64,000 bases of DNA from Enhydrobacter aerosaccus (GTDB lineage: Bacteria > Pseudomonadota > Alphaproteobacteria > Reyranellales > Reyranellaceae): positions 1,798,001 to 1,862,000 of the forward strand of contig NZ_FUWJ01000001.1 in NCBI RefSeq assembly GCF_900167455.1, read 5' to 3'. This document shows, in pieces, positions 54,583 to 64,000 of this stretch; position 1 is the stretch's first letter, and every line of letters starts with the position of its first letter. Below the pieces are notes generated by a model. It searched no databases. It was not told the DNA's origin and saw nothing but the letters and a program-made list of their open reading frames with translations. The position numbers and the translations under genes were made by a program.

Positions 54583-54677
54583 GCGGCAAGCCCCCCAGTA
54601 CTACGCGAGAACTATTTATTATTATGCGAGGACGACATCGCAAACGATGCGCTAGTCTATTCTCGGGCCACGATCGT

Positions 54678-55463
54678 TCACTCCGGGACCAGATCGGCTC
54701 TTCGCGCGCGCTCACGGTGGCGCGCAAGCCGACGCCGATGCTCATCTGTCAGCGGAATGGGGGCGCTCCAGCGCAGTTCGGCGCGCGCTTGCTCGCTGAG
54801 ACCCGACGAGAACTCGGGCTTGCCCTCATCGTCGAAGGTGACGAGTGCGCGGTCGAATGCAGCATCCCAAAGGGCCGAAAGGAGAAGGCCGTTATGCACG
54901 TTGAGCCGCTCGGCGTCGGTTTCGCATTCCGCCCATGGGATGATGTGCGAGGCGCGCAGCAGGGCCGCGTCGGCGATTCCTGTCAGCGGGCAGCGCCGCC
55001 GCCAGTAGTCCATCAGGCGATCGCGAAAGATATCCTGCCCGATCCTCTGGACGACCAGCCGTTCGGCCTCCGTCGTCTGTGGCAGGTTAGCGACCCGATG
55101 CTCGAACTCTATGAGCGGCGCGTCGGGCAGGCTGACCCCGAGTTCATAGACACGGTGCAGCACCCCATAGAGTGCGCCGAGCGTATCGAAGGCGAAACGG
55201 GCGCGGCCGGGCCCGGCCACATCGGCCGCGGGCACGCCCAGTTCCTCGATAACGCCGTGATGGTCGAGGGCGAGATACCACGGCCCTGCCGGTCCTGTTG
55301 CGGCCAGGTAGATGTGGCCCTTCGCCGTCGTCGAGCCGAAGGCCGCCCAGCCAGCCTCTTCCCCCAAGAGGCGGCGAAAGCCGTTCTGCGACGCCGCTTT
55401 CTGACATTCCTCTCGGACGACAAACGATTGGGGCGTTTCGATCGTCATCGCGGCGGCGCTCAA
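54678..55463 (-). CDS. HNH endonuclease
   Basis: A protein of up to 261 residues (TTG at 55463, or ATG at 55448). The N-terminal domain (about 1-135) contains FRRLLGEEAGWAAFGSTTAKGHIYLAATGPAGPWYLAL. The C-terminal HNH_2-type nuclease reads CPLTGIADAALLRASHIIPWAECETDAERLNVHNGLLLSALWDAAFDRALVTFDDEGKP, with the paired His and Asn of the metal site visible. It overlaps the Rad50-like gene stop, so it is the last cistron of that operon. It is the predicted effector nuclease. Confidence 0.85.
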   Translation of the reverse strand: MSAAAMTIETPQSFVVREECQKAASQNGFRRLLGEEAGWAAFGSTTAKGHIYLAATGPAGPWYLALDHHGVIEELGVPAADVAGPGRARFAFDTLGALYGVLHRVYELGVSLPDAPLIEFEHRVANLPQTTEAERLVVQRIGQDIFRDRLMDYWRRRCPLTGIADAALLRASHIIPWAECETDAERLNVHNGLLLSALWDAAFDRALVTFDDEGKPEFSSGLSEQARAELRWSAPIPLTDEHRRRLARHRERARRADLVPE

Positions 55464-57433
55464 ATGTCCATTGCGAACAGGCGCCGCTCCGCCGGAGTCG
55501 AGCTCATTACGAGTCTCACGTAACGATCACCTTGCAGTTCGGACGGCGGAGCGGTCGTGGTCGTGACAATGTATTGGAAGCAAGGCGCTTCCACTTCTTC
55601 CGCCCACTGATGCACAAGGCTGAAAAGGCGAGCGTAGAGCTGCCCGTCCAAATCCGCCTCACGCGGGCTGTCGTGGATAAGGAAAGCTGGTAGATCCGCC
55701 TTTTCCTCGACGGCCAAGTGCAGTGCGGCGAGATCGAATGCGACGATCTTGAGGGAGTCCAAGGCGGCCGTTGACACTTCACCTCGTCCGGAAAATTCGG
55801 CATCAACCTTCAAGCCGTGGCCGTCCAACTTGATGCTGCCCTGCACTCCCTCGGGAAGCCAGGCGGCCATGATCCCTTGATACCTTTCCTCCAGTATTCT
55901 AATGGCGGCCCGCGATCGCGAGTACCCGAGCTTCAGCTTTGCGCGAACCGTCTCCAGTGCCGTGGTCTCCGCGGGGGTGGATCTTGCGGCAGCCTCACGT
56001 TCGCGAAGCGAACGCACGTCATCGAGCGTGCGCCTCGCCCGATAGACACGGTCCTGCACCGCCTTGGCGGCTGCCTGAGCGGCGCGGCTGGCTGCATCGG
56101 CGGCCTTTGCTTCCGCCTCAAGCGCCTGCTTGCGCGGCTCAAGCTGTTGGATCAGGGCCTCAATGCGCTTGGCTTCCTGCTGTGCTGCGCTCGCGTCTGA
56201 ATCCAGATCAGCGGCCTTCTTTTGCTTTTCCTCGATGGCCGCCCTAATCGCCGGAAGGTCGCATCGCTCGAGCGCAATCCCACATCCCTTCGCCTTAACC
56301 TCATCTATGCTGACCCTGCAGACGGGGCAGACCCTGATTCCTCCCTGAGAGATGTCGATCTCTCCTTGATTCGCTTCAGAGCGATATCGTTCAGCCTCAC
56401 CACGTTTGAAACGCGTCTCGTTCTCCAACTCCTGACGCTTCGCTGTTAGCGTCTCGTGCTCCTCGTTGAGCGCTTTTTGCCGTGCGAAGATCGAGCCGAC
56501 ATCCGGCGGCTTCGGCAAATCCGCGCGCATGGCGTCGGCTAAAGCCTCCTCTGCCAGCGAGACCAGCCCCTTCTGGTCGATCGTGTCTTCGAAACCCACC
56601 TCGTCGCTGACGCCCAATGCCAGCCTCACGGCCTTCAGGCCTTCGGCATATCGCTGTTGCTGATAGGTGTGGCGACGGCGCTCCTCCTCGAGTGCGGCCA
56701 CGAGTTCTCGCTCGCGGGCGGCGGCGGCACGCTCTTCAGCATCGAGAGCACGCAAGGCAAGGCGCACCATGGTCAGCTTGGCTGTCTCGCCCAATACCTG
56801 TGCGCGGGAACGCGTCTGCGTCTGCGACGACCGCCATGCAAGAACATCGGCAAGACGGCACTCCTGGTCGCGCGTCAGCCAGGCCCGAATCACATCCCAG
56901 ACCTGCTCGCGGCTGACTTCCGCCGGCGTGGCCCCCGCTATCGTCGAGAAGAAGCTAGAAACGATGACGGCGTCGATGGATGCTTGATCGCCATCGCGAT
57001 GTCCCCGTGCGATCGCATCTTCGATGGAATCAGCCTGAACGACGAACTCTCCACCCGGCAGCCCCAGTGGGCGAATGGCAACCCAGCACACGCCGTCGAT
57101 CAGAATCTCGGCCGCGAAGAGGCCGTTCGGAAGCCGCGCCATGAGGCGTGATCGCTGAGCGTCCGTCGCATAGCCGGGCTCGCCCAGGCAGGCCCGAAGC
57201 AGCCGGCAGAAGGTGGTCTTGCCGCTGCCATGGGCCAAGGCGCGGCTGCCGCTGTTCGACATGTCCGGCGTCCAGATGATGTTGAGACCAGGCTTCAGCG
57301 ATACATCCCGCTTTATGGTCTGCGGATCCTCGAAGATGGCCAGACGACGAACCCAGAGCCGAGGCCCGGCTCGTCCGTCCGGCGCCTGCGGCGGCTGGAT
57401 CGCCGGAGCGAACAGGTCAGCCTGAGCTGCCAC
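55460..57433 (-). CDS. Rad50/SMC-like ABC ATPase with a zinc-hook-like motif
   Basis: A 657-residue protein. Walker A is GSGKTT at 69-74, followed by long coiled coils (230-350 and 385-480). Between them lies CPVC at 369-372 within GGIRVCPVCRVSIDE, like the Rad50 zinc hook. The C-terminal half holds the signature/Walker B region (LDSLKIVAFDLAALHLAVEEKADLPAFLIHDSPREADLD). The layout is that of small Rad50- or DUF2326-type ATPases that couple DNA sensing to a nuclease. It overlaps the methyltransferase stop by 17 bases. Confidence 0.85.
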   Translation of the reverse strand: MAAQADLFAPAIQPPQAPDGRAGPRLWVRRLAIFEDPQTIKRDVSLKPGLNIIWTPDMSNSGSRALAHGSGKTTFCRLLRACLGEPGYATDAQRSRLMARLPNGLFAAEILIDGVCWVAIRPLGLPGGEFVVQADSIEDAIARGHRDGDQASIDAVIVSSFFSTIAGATPAEVSREQVWDVIRAWLTRDQECRLADVLAWRSSQTQTRSRAQVLGETAKLTMVRLALRALDAEERAAAARERELVAALEEERRRHTYQQQRYAEGLKAVRLALGVSDEVGFEDTIDQKGLVSLAEEALADAMRADLPKPPDVGSIFARQKALNEEHETLTAKRQELENETRFKRGEAERYRSEANQGEIDISQGGIRVCPVCRVSIDEVKAKGCGIALERCDLPAIRAAIEEKQKKAADLDSDASAAQQEAKRIEALIQQLEPRKQALEAEAKAADAASRAAQAAAKAVQDRVYRARRTLDDVRSLREREAAARSTPAETTALETVRAKLKLGYSRSRAAIRILEERYQGIMAAWLPEGVQGSIKLDGHGLKVDAEFSGRGEVSTAALDSLKIVAFDLAALHLAVEEKADLPAFLIHDSPREADLDGQLYARLFSLVHQWAEEVEAPCFQYIVTTTTAPPSELQGDRYVRLVMSSTPAERRLFAMDI

Positions 57434-60400
57434 TTCCGAACCTCGCCCAGATCACATTGTCTTCGCGCGCGGCCGCAGCGGTGATGCTGCCGACGTCCAA
57501 GCCCCGCACGGCGCGGATCGCGAAGGCGGCGCGCTGCGCATCGGCGGAGGCGGCGTGCAGTCCCGCCGAGCTGAAATGCTGCCCCCTTGTCCACGTCCCA
57601 TCGGCGCGTTCTTCCAACTGACCTGAGGTAAGCAGCGTCTCGAACATCGATCGCCACGCCGCGTTGATGGCGGGGCGTAGTCGGACCGCGCCCTGTGCAG
57701 GCTGCGCCTCGGGGCCGATGAGCCTGATCCATTGATCCCTGTCGCTGGCCTTCAACCAAGGCGTGAGCAACGCCGGCTCGGCGAGGCCGGCGATGACGAA
57801 GCGCGCGCCTGCGCCATCGCTCGCGGGGTCCATCTGCCAAAGCGCATATTGTGCCGCGTAGCGGAGGCGATCCCGAGGTTGAATGTTCGCCGGCCAAGCC
57901 CATGCGCCATTCGGCAAGTCTTCGAAAGTTGGCAATTCGACCAAGACAGGAAGCGCATCAGACGGACGCTCTGCCGCCATCCGCTTCCACGCATCCATGA
58001 CCAATCGCTCGGTGCGATATTCGCCGTGGAGGCGGAGTTCCTTTTCCTTCAGCACACGGAAGGTTTCGGAGGGGTAATCGACGCCTTTCACCTTGGCAGG
58101 ATCGAGGACGTATCGCTGGTCTTCCTCGGTCAGACCGTATTTTCTGGCGAAGAACACATCGAGTTCGGCGCGCAACTGGGCGCGGCGATCCTCGTTCCAC
58201 GCGAAGGGCTGACCCGTATATCCCAGATCCTCCGCCCAGGCCTTCATGGCGTGGCTGGTGTAGGTCAACTCCAGCACGCGCGGGCGAATGAAGTCGAGGT
58301 CGTGGGTGGAGAAGGCGGAGGGCGGCAGGACAGGAAATTGTTCAACAAAGTAGAAACTCAGGTTTGAGCCACCGACTTTCTGACGAGCAAGAAAGTCCGA
58401 TACCAAAGATGAGGCGGATGCAAGAAATATCGATGCTTTCTGCGGAGTAATAGAAGAAAAACTCCAAAGGAAGATGCTGTCTCCGCAACCGCGTTTCGGC
58501 AGCGCTGTGGGTATCCAGGTTCTTTCATCCGTCGTTCTCGCATTTCTACGCCAGCTCATGAGCCAGCGGGGCTGCTTCAGTTCGATCAGAAGTTCAGCGA
58601 GGGCGAGCGCATCCTGCGGCGCTTCCGCTACGAAGGCGAGATCGACCGCCTCTAGCGGCGTCTCGCGCTGCATCTCGGCGCCGGCCGCGAGCGTCTTGGG
58701 ATCGAGCAGGAAACGCTCGGGCGACGCCTTCAGCGCGCCGCGCCAGTCCTGCGCGCGGCCGAGGAGATGGAAAATATCGGCCTCTCGCGCGGGGCGCCCT
58801 TCGAGGGCAGGAACGGCTCCGGCCAGCCAGGTGACGAGCGCCTTGAGCGCCGCGGAGCGGCCGCCTTCCCGCGCATCGGCGTCCGCCTTTCGGCGCCCCT
58901 TTCCGCGGTCGCCTCGCGCCAGCCTGACGGCGCTTTTCAGTGCCGATGGCACGCGGGCGGCGCGCAAGACAACCTCGTCCTCGGGCACCCAGTAACGCGG
59001 CGACGGCTCGAAATCGGGATTCTGCTTTTCGGCAAGGGTACAGTCGCGGGCGCCTTCCTCGTCGTCACTTGCGTCGGCGCCATAGGTCGCCCAGCGATGA
59101 TCGAAATGGTGGATCATCTTGGCTTCGTAAAGCGGCACGCGGCGTTCGACGCCTGCCGCCGTCTCCCGCACCCAGTTCACACCATCGCTTTGCCAGCCGT
59201 CGGCCTCCATCTGCGCTGGTGTGCGGAAGAAGCCGGAGTCGTTGGACATATGGAACATAGACTGGAACGTGATGCCCCAGGGATTGATATCGCCACCCTC
59301 TTCTTTGGGCCGCTCTTCAATCAACACGGGTGCGCGGGCGTAAAGCTTCGCCGTCAGCTCCGCGTCGGCGCGGGAACGGAAGATGGGTGCCGTTTTTGTG
59401 TTAGGGTTGATGCGGGCAATATCACGAGCCGTTAGCGTAAAACAACGTTCCGGATTGGATACCTCACCGATAGATTTAATATCGAAACAGAACTCCGCCG
59501 CTTCAGAATAGCCTCCGGAGCACAACAGACAGAAGGGCTTCCTGTCATCGGTACCTTTGAACCAATTTCGAATTTCATAGAAACTGAAGAGCGATCGAAT
59601 CTTTTTGTTTTCGATCAGATCCCCAAAATAAAGTGAGGTGGTAGAATCGGTTGCAATTCCTGTCGGCACGATAACGCCAGCCCTGCCGGTGCCCTTCGCA
59701 AGCCGCGAAAACAGTTCGGCAAAGAGCGCGTATGTGTTGACGTCGCCCCGGCCGGTGAACGGATAGCGGCCTGATGAACGGGCAAACTCGCTGGCTGCCT
59801 CCGCCGTGCGCTTTGCAAAGACGAAATCCCGCCACAGGCGGCCATCCGCACTGTTGGGATCGGCCGCCTCCAAGGCATCGATCAGCTTCTGGCGCTCAGC
59901 CTTGTTCGGCGCAGCGGCGATTGCCGGTGAGCGCGCAGCGAAGAACTCCTGCTCCTGAAGCTTGATGCGCTCCCAAGGCGGATTGCCGATGACGACATCG
60001 AAGCCGCCATCACGCTCCATGATCTCGGGAAATTCGATGAACCAATGAAAGGCGCCCACTTTCCGGGACGTCAGCATCGCGCCCTGGCGCAGATGTTCGG
60101 CCGGCGCCTGGCCGCCTGCCGCCTGCCACACATGCTCCGTGAGCGGCATGGCATCGGTGTTTGCCGCGCCGCCCGCTTTCGGGGTGAAGAACGCCGCCAT
60201 GTAGAAATTAGCCGAGATATAGAGGTCGCTCGCTGTCTTGAGGCGCTGCCAATCATCGGACGAGCGCATCGCGTAGAAGCCGCGCGCCTTTGCCTCGACG
60301 CTCGTCAGATCGTCCTGCGCGATCTCCTTGAGCTTGTGATCGCGCTCGGCCAGGACTTCGGGCGGCGACCAATTCTTGAACAGCAGCGGATGACCTTTCG

Positions 60401-62279
60401 CGCGATCGCGCTGTTCCTTGTTGAGCCGGGCATAGCGACGGGAGAGTTCCTTGTCGTCGCCCGTCAGCGGCTTGTAGGCCTCGTCAGGCAACCCTTCCCG
60501 CAACATCGCGCGGTCGAACACGCCGATCAGGCTGTCGCCGCAGCGTATCTGCGCATCAAAGAAGGCAAGCGGCCGACCCGGCTCCAGCGCCTCTATCCAG
60601 AGCGCAACCTTGGTCAGCTCGACCGCCATGGGGTTGCGGTCCACACCATAAAGGCAGCGGCAGGCGACTTCGCGCAGCGCATGGCGGAAGTCGGATGCCG
60701 AAGGGATGCCACCGGCACGATGACGGGCAACGCGGGTGGCGATGCGCCGCGCGGCTGCGAGCAGAAAATGCCCCGAGCCGCAGGCGGGATCGATGACGGT
60801 GAGCTTCAGGAGCTCTTCGGCCGGATCGGCGGCTTGAGCCTCTCTCTCGTCGAGCATCGGATCGAGCGTGCTGTCGAGCAGGAGCTGAACCAAGCTGTCC
60901 GGCGTGTAGTAGGAGCCGGTCGTCTTGCGCTGATTGCCCCGTTGCTCGGCGGCTTCCGACGCGAATAGGAGCGTCCTGCCGTCGTCGCCAAGCTGTGGCT
61001 GGAGCTCGAGCAAGGATTCGTAGACCGAACCTAGCTCTTCAGTTTCCATCGCGCGCCAGTTCACCGGCACCATGCCGGTTTTGCCGGCGAGCCAGGCAAG
61101 GCGATAGAGCGCTTCCATGAAAGCGCGGTTGCGCAGGCGTGCGGTTTCGAGGTGCGGCAGTTGGTCAGCATTGAAGAGCCCGCCGAGTGCAGGAAGCCCC
61201 AACGCCTCCTGCCCGCGCGCAAGGCCGCGGAAGACCACCTTGATGCCTTCGTAGCGGTCGTGGTGCTTGTCCCATGTGGCTGCGCGTACCGCTTGCGCCC
61301 GCAGCGCGGCGAGGCTGTAGCCTTCTGCATAGAGCTTGCGAGCAGCGAGTTTCTTTGTGCGCTGCGGATCATCTTCCTTGATCGGCGGGTGCAGCAAATC
61401 CCGATCCTCTGCCACCATCAGGAAGATGAGGCGGTATACGAGGCGCAGAAGCTCGTTGAACCACTCGGTCAGGTTGACCTCGCCCGATTTCAGGCGTGCG
61501 GCGAGGTCTGGGTTGGCCTCGAGGAAACCAGAGCCCAGCACTTTCAGCGCGGTTTCGACCTGGGCCGCCAACCGGTCGCGGGCGGCCTCACCCTCGCGAG
61601 AGCCCGCCTCACGCCAGCGTTCGAGCGCGCAATCGGTGACGGGCGTGCCAGCGATGCCGAACCGGGTTCGGTGGATCAGCGACCAGAGGACCGCGAAGGA
61701 GGCGGCATCCTCGTTGGTGAAGATGGCGACAAGGTCGGCCTCGATGTAGGCGGGACGGGTCAGCGAGGCGTTGTCACGCATGAGGCGGAGGAGGGCCCCG
61801 TTTGTGACCAGCCCCCAGAGTACATTATCGCTGTCGTTGAGATAGTCCTGAAGCGCGAATGCCGGAGATCGCGAACGATCGGTCGAAAGCGTCGGGCTGC
61901 GACGATCGAGCTTCTCTTCCGAGGGCGGTACAACAACGATGGGGACGCGGCCACCGGCCAGGAACGAGACCACGCCATCAGCCGGAGCGAGATCGTCGAA
62001 GCCGAAGGTTTCCGCAAGGAAGGCCCGCACGAAGCGCCGCGTGGCTTCCACCGAGGGATTCTGAAGTTTCGCGAACGCATCGAAATGGGACTGGCCGACA
62101 CGGAAGGCCGTCGAGATCTCCTCGCGGATCGTCAGGCCTTTGCGGATCCGGTAGTCCTCCTCCGTCTGCTCGGAAGCTTGTCGGCGGTCGATGCTGGCGA
62201 CCATCGCCGGAGCAATGAGGTTGCCCTCCAGCGTGAGCGAGGGCCAGGCCGACATATCGGTGACGGGCTTACGTGCCAC
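57417..62279 (-). CDS. Large Eco57I/PglX-type adenine-specific DNA methyltransferase
   Basis: A 1620-residue protein. The N-terminal 450 residues resemble type IIG/BREX-PglX proteins (GLVTNGALLRLMRDN, LLRLVYRLIFLMVAEDRDLL, YESLLEL). Motif I is VIDPACGSGHFLLAAARRIA at about 497 and motif IV NPPWERI at about 776. The remainder holds target-recognition-like sequence (SFYFVEQFPVLPPSAF). Class 1 DISARM DrmMI has the same type of protein next to a SNF2 helicase. It follows the helicase by 3 bases. No PD-(D/E)xK or other nuclease domain was seen in it. Confidence 0.88.
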   Translation of the reverse strand: MARKPVTDMSAWPSLTLEGNLIAPAMVASIDRRQASEQTEEDYRIRKGLTIREEISTAFRVGQSHFDAFAKLQNPSVEATRRFVRAFLAETFGFDDLAPADGVVSFLAGGRVPIVVVPPSEEKLDRRSPTLSTDRSRSPAFALQDYLNDSDNVLWGLVTNGALLRLMRDNASLTRPAYIEADLVAIFTNEDAASFAVLWSLIHRTRFGIAGTPVTDCALERWREAGSREGEAARDRLAAQVETALKVLGSGFLEANPDLAARLKSGEVNLTEWFNELLRLVYRLIFLMVAEDRDLLHPPIKEDDPQRTKKLAARKLYAEGYSLAALRAQAVRAATWDKHHDRYEGIKVVFRGLARGQEALGLPALGGLFNADQLPHLETARLRNRAFMEALYRLAWLAGKTGMVPVNWRAMETEELGSVYESLLELQPQLGDDGRTLLFASEAAEQRGNQRKTTGSYYTPDSLVQLLLDSTLDPMLDEREAQAADPAEELLKLTVIDPACGSGHFLLAAARRIATRVARHRAGGIPSASDFRHALREVACRCLYGVDRNPMAVELTKVALWIEALEPGRPLAFFDAQIRCGDSLIGVFDRAMLREGLPDEAYKPLTGDDKELSRRYARLNKEQRDRAKGHPLLFKNWSPPEVLAERDHKLKEIAQDDLTSVEAKARGFYAMRSSDDWQRLKTASDLYISANFYMAAFFTPKAGGAANTDAMPLTEHVWQAAGGQAPAEHLRQGAMLTSRKVGAFHWFIEFPEIMERDGGFDVVIGNPPWERIKLQEQEFFAARSPAIAAAPNKAERQKLIDALEAADPNSADGRLWRDFVFAKRTAEAASEFARSSGRYPFTGRGDVNTYALFAELFSRLAKGTGRAGVIVPTGIATDSTTSLYFGDLIENKKIRSLFSFYEIRNWFKGTDDRKPFCLLCSGGYSEAAEFCFDIKSIGEVSNPERCFTLTARDIARINPNTKTAPIFRSRADAELTAKLYARAPVLIEERPKEEGGDINPWGITFQSMFHMSNDSGFFRTPAQMEADGWQSDGVNWVRETAAGVERRVPLYEAKMIHHFDHRWATYGADASDDEEGARDCTLAEKQNPDFEPSPRYWVPEDEVVLRAARVPSALKSAVRLARGDRGKGRRKADADAREGGRSAALKALVTWLAGAVPALEGRPAREADIFHLLGRAQDWRGALKASPERFLLDPKTLAAGAEMQRETPLEAVDLAFVAEAPQDALALAELLIELKQPRWLMSWRRNARTTDERTWIPTALPKRGCGDSIFLWSFSSITPQKASIFLASASSLVSDFLARQKVGGSNLSFYFVEQFPVLPPSAFSTHDLDFIRPRVLELTYTSHAMKAWAEDLGYTGQPFAWNEDRRAQLRAELDVFFARKYGLTEEDQRYVLDPAKVKGVDYPSETFRVLKEKELRLHGEYRTERLVMDAWKRMAAERPSDALPVLVELPTFEDLPNGAWAWPANIQPRDRLRYAAQYALWQMDPASDGAGARFVIAGLAEPALLTPWLKASDRDQWIRLIGPEAQPAQGAVRLRPAINAAWRSMFETLLTSGQLEERADGTWTRGQHFSSAGLHAASADAQRAAFAIRAVRGLDVGSITAAAAREDNVIWARFGSGSSG

Positions 62280-62282
62280 GGC

Positions 62283-64000
62283 TCAGGCCTCCCCCGGGAT
62301 CAGCACGAAGAGGCCGATCACATCCGGCGGGAGCACGGCCTCCACGGTGACGCGCGAGGCAGACCCCGACGCGGCGCGGAGGCGGGCATGGTCTTGCATG
62401 AGCTCTTGCGCGCGCGATCGTACGAAGTCAGCAATTGGACCGCCGAGCAGGCTCGGCAAGTCCTCCCTCGCCTTCGCGACAAACCTGTCGCGTGCGACGG
62501 GCGCGAGATCGGACGTGGCCGGTGTGTTGAGCCACTCCCGGGCGGTGTCGCCGAACGCCACGATCCCCCCGCCTTGAATCGCAACGAGCGCCGCTTCCTC
62601 CGCCAGCAGCAGCCGCTCCTTACGCGCATGGACAGTCAACTTGAACCGAAGACGCAGGAGAGCAATGCGAGTCACTTGTTGAACCGCGGCGGTCGGCCAA
62701 GCGCCGACCCGGCCAATGCCGAGCCCGGACAGCGACTCTGGATCGAGCGATGCCTCGACCAGCGCTTCGGCAAGCGTGGCCGTCAGGGGATGCGTCCTGG
62801 TGAGTAAAGCGGTGCCCGATGGCGCGGGCTCGGCAGTCGCCAGACGCACCGATCCGGTCAGGTCATGCTCCTTCAAGCGCTCGCGCAGGCCGGCATCAAG
62901 GGCGTCAACGTGCGCCAGAAGCAAGGTTTTCCGGGTTTCCAGGGGCACGCCGAAACGTGCCATCGCCCGCTCGACGAAGAGCCGCGCCTCCGCTGGAGAG
63001 CCGAGTAGCGTGCGGACCTTCTCCCATTCTGGGGCGACTTCCTGCGGCTTCATCGCATTCTGCGCAAAACGCGCGCGGGACTTCTTCTCGTTTTCGGCGG
63101 CGTCGCGCCACCGCGTCTCCATAACCTTGGCCCCGTCATCGAGCCGAAGATCGAGCGTGAGTTGGCGGGACACGCCGCGACGCAACATCATCGACGCCAT
63201 CAGCGCATCCGTCACCGGCCCTCGTTCCTCAGGGAGAGGCACGGTGACACCTGTCGCTTTTCGGATTTCCTCGGCCTTGCGAAGAATGACCTCGAGCACT
63301 GCGCCGTCGATGGCGCTGTCGGGCGAGAACATCATAATCGAGCGGACGAGTTCCGCCGGCTGACCGAAGCGGTCCACTCGCCCCTCGCGCTGCTGGTGCC
63401 GGGTTGGATTCCAGGACAGATCGTAATGGACGACCGTGTCGAAGAGCTGCTGAAGGTTGATGCCTTCCGACAGGCAATCCGTGGCGACGAGAATGCGCTG
63501 GACCGGCTTTTCGTCGTCCGCAGTCGCCATGTCGGCGACACGATCGCGGCGCTCGTCCGGCGTAAGAACGCCGGTCACAGCTTCGATGGTCAGCTTCGGG
63601 AACGCCTTGCGCAGCCCATCGCGGACATGCTCGGCCGTCGCCAGAAAGCGGCAGAAGACGACGGGATTTACCCCCTTCTTGATGAGCGGCGTCAGCGCAT
63701 CGACCAAGGCGGCCAGCTTCGGGTCGGGTTTTCCGATTAGGGCCTCGGCCTCCTTGACCAGAGCGAGAAGCTCCGGATCGGCGTCAAATGCGGTGCCTGG
63801 CTCAAGATCGACTGCGTCCTCGTCGTCGCTGTCTTCATCGTAGATTTGTGGTTCGAGCCGATCGCTTTCGGTCGCCATGCGGTTCCGCAGGGCGCTCAGC
63901 GCTGCGGCCGGCGACGAACCGACACAGCGCATCAGGGCCAACGTGCCCCAGAAGGCCAAGCGTCGCTCTCGTTGCCCCGATCCCGCACGGGAAACGATGC
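62283..64000 (-). CDS. SNF2-type helicase, C-terminal part (DrmD-like; partial at window edge)
   Basis: The frame remains open to the window end, so the N-terminal helicase domain lies outside. Visible are the second RecA domain NPVVFCRFLATAEHVRDGLRKAFPKL, then LVATDCLSEGINLQQLFDTVVHYDLSWNPTRHQQREGRVDRFGQ (motifs V and VI of SNF2 helicases) and a long C-terminal helical part. An RRLAFWGTLALMRCVGSSPAAAL region upstream fits the linker of that family. This arrangement matches DrmD of class 1 DISARM. It is the first visible cistron of the methyltransferase operon. Confidence 0.85.
   Translation of the reverse strand, partial: IVSRAGSGQRERRLAFWGTLALMRCVGSSPAAALSALRNRMATESDRLEPQIYDEDSDDEDAVDLEPGTAFDADPELLALVKEAEALIGKPDPKLAALVDALTPLIKKGVNPVVFCRFLATAEHVRDGLRKAFPKLTIEAVTGVLTPDERRDRVADMATADDEKPVQRILVATDCLSEGINLQQLFDTVVHYDLSWNPTRHQQREGRVDRFGQPAELVRSIMMFSPDSAIDGAVLEVILRKAEEIRKATGVTVPLPEERGPVTDALMASMMLRRGVSRQLTLDLRLDDGAKVMETRWRDAAENEKKSRARFAQNAMKPQEVAPEWEKVRTLLGSPAEARLFVERAMARFGVPLETRKTLLLAHVDALDAGLRERLKEHDLTGSVRLATAEPAPSGTALLTRTHPLTATLAEALVEASLDPESLSGLGIGRVGAWPTAAVQQVTRIALLRLRFKLTVHARKERLLLAEEAALVAIQGGGIVAFGDTAREWLNTPATSDLAPVARDRFVAKAREDLPSLLGGPIADFVRSRAQELMQDHARLRAASGSASRVTVEAVLPPDVIGLFVLIPGEA

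Overview
The window is high-GC DNA from an alphaproteobacterium, probably of the Hyphomicrobiales/Rhodospirillales side. Signs of this are an Usg-family gene, an NDUFS4-like complex I protein, a CIRCE site and RpoH-type promoters in front of groESL, a ROSE-like leader in front of an hsp20 gene, a TctC/Bug receptor and a FixJ-like regulator. Genus was not determined. No rRNA, tRNA, CRISPR array or transposase gene was recognised.

Layout. (1) 1-189: the C-terminal end of an MFS transporter. (2) 307-12046, minus strand: a compact gas-vesicle operon transcribed from gvpA at its right end. It has three GvpA/J/M-family shell proteins, four GvpF/L proteins (one carrying a C-terminal J domain), GvpN, GvpO, GvpG, GvpK, an Hsp20-like GvpH, a two-domain CDC48-type AAA+ ATPase and five proteins of unknown function. 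(3) 12563-14114, plus strand: a soluble histidine kinase and a FixJ-type response regulator, the latter behind a perfect FNR/FixK-type box, divergent from gvpA. (4) 14259-27938: mixed genes, namely an orphan TctC receptor, an alpha/beta hydrolase, a KaiC-like ATPase with an overlapping hybrid kinase, a DUF3987 protein, NTF2/SnoaL-like proteins, a RibD-like reductase, lrgAB with a divergent LysR gene, and an ABC-F ATPase. A family of palindromic repeats sits at the gene ends here. (5) 28080-33931: a visibly A+T-richer defence locus with a short prokaryotic Argonaute, a SIR2-APAZ partner that carries an extra RecG/Schlafen-type HATPase_c_4-like module, and a divergent HEPN-like protein. (6) 34484-46271: a stress island with MarC, a glycogen-debranching-type enzyme, a glycosyltransferase, GroEL/GroES, Usg, two Hsp20s, an NDUFS4-like/omega-like open frame, an SPW protein and a truncated KefB-like antiporter. 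(7) 46860-64000, minus strand: a dense defence island with AbiEi/AbiEii translationally coupled to two more genes, Hachiman (HamA/HamB), and an operon of SNF2 helicase, large Eco57I-type methyltransferase, Rad50-like ATPase and HNH nuclease that runs off the window.

Two related repeats of about 200 bp (33981-34184 and 46613-46810) lie at the two edges of the stress island, each next to a defence region. This suggests the defence blocks were acquired at repeated sequences.

The most novel candidates are the pAgo locus with its three-part SIR2/HATPase-like/APAZ partner and HEPN neighbour, and the SNF2-methyltransferase-Rad50-HNH operon, which looks like the start of a class 1 DISARM locus with different downstream genes.
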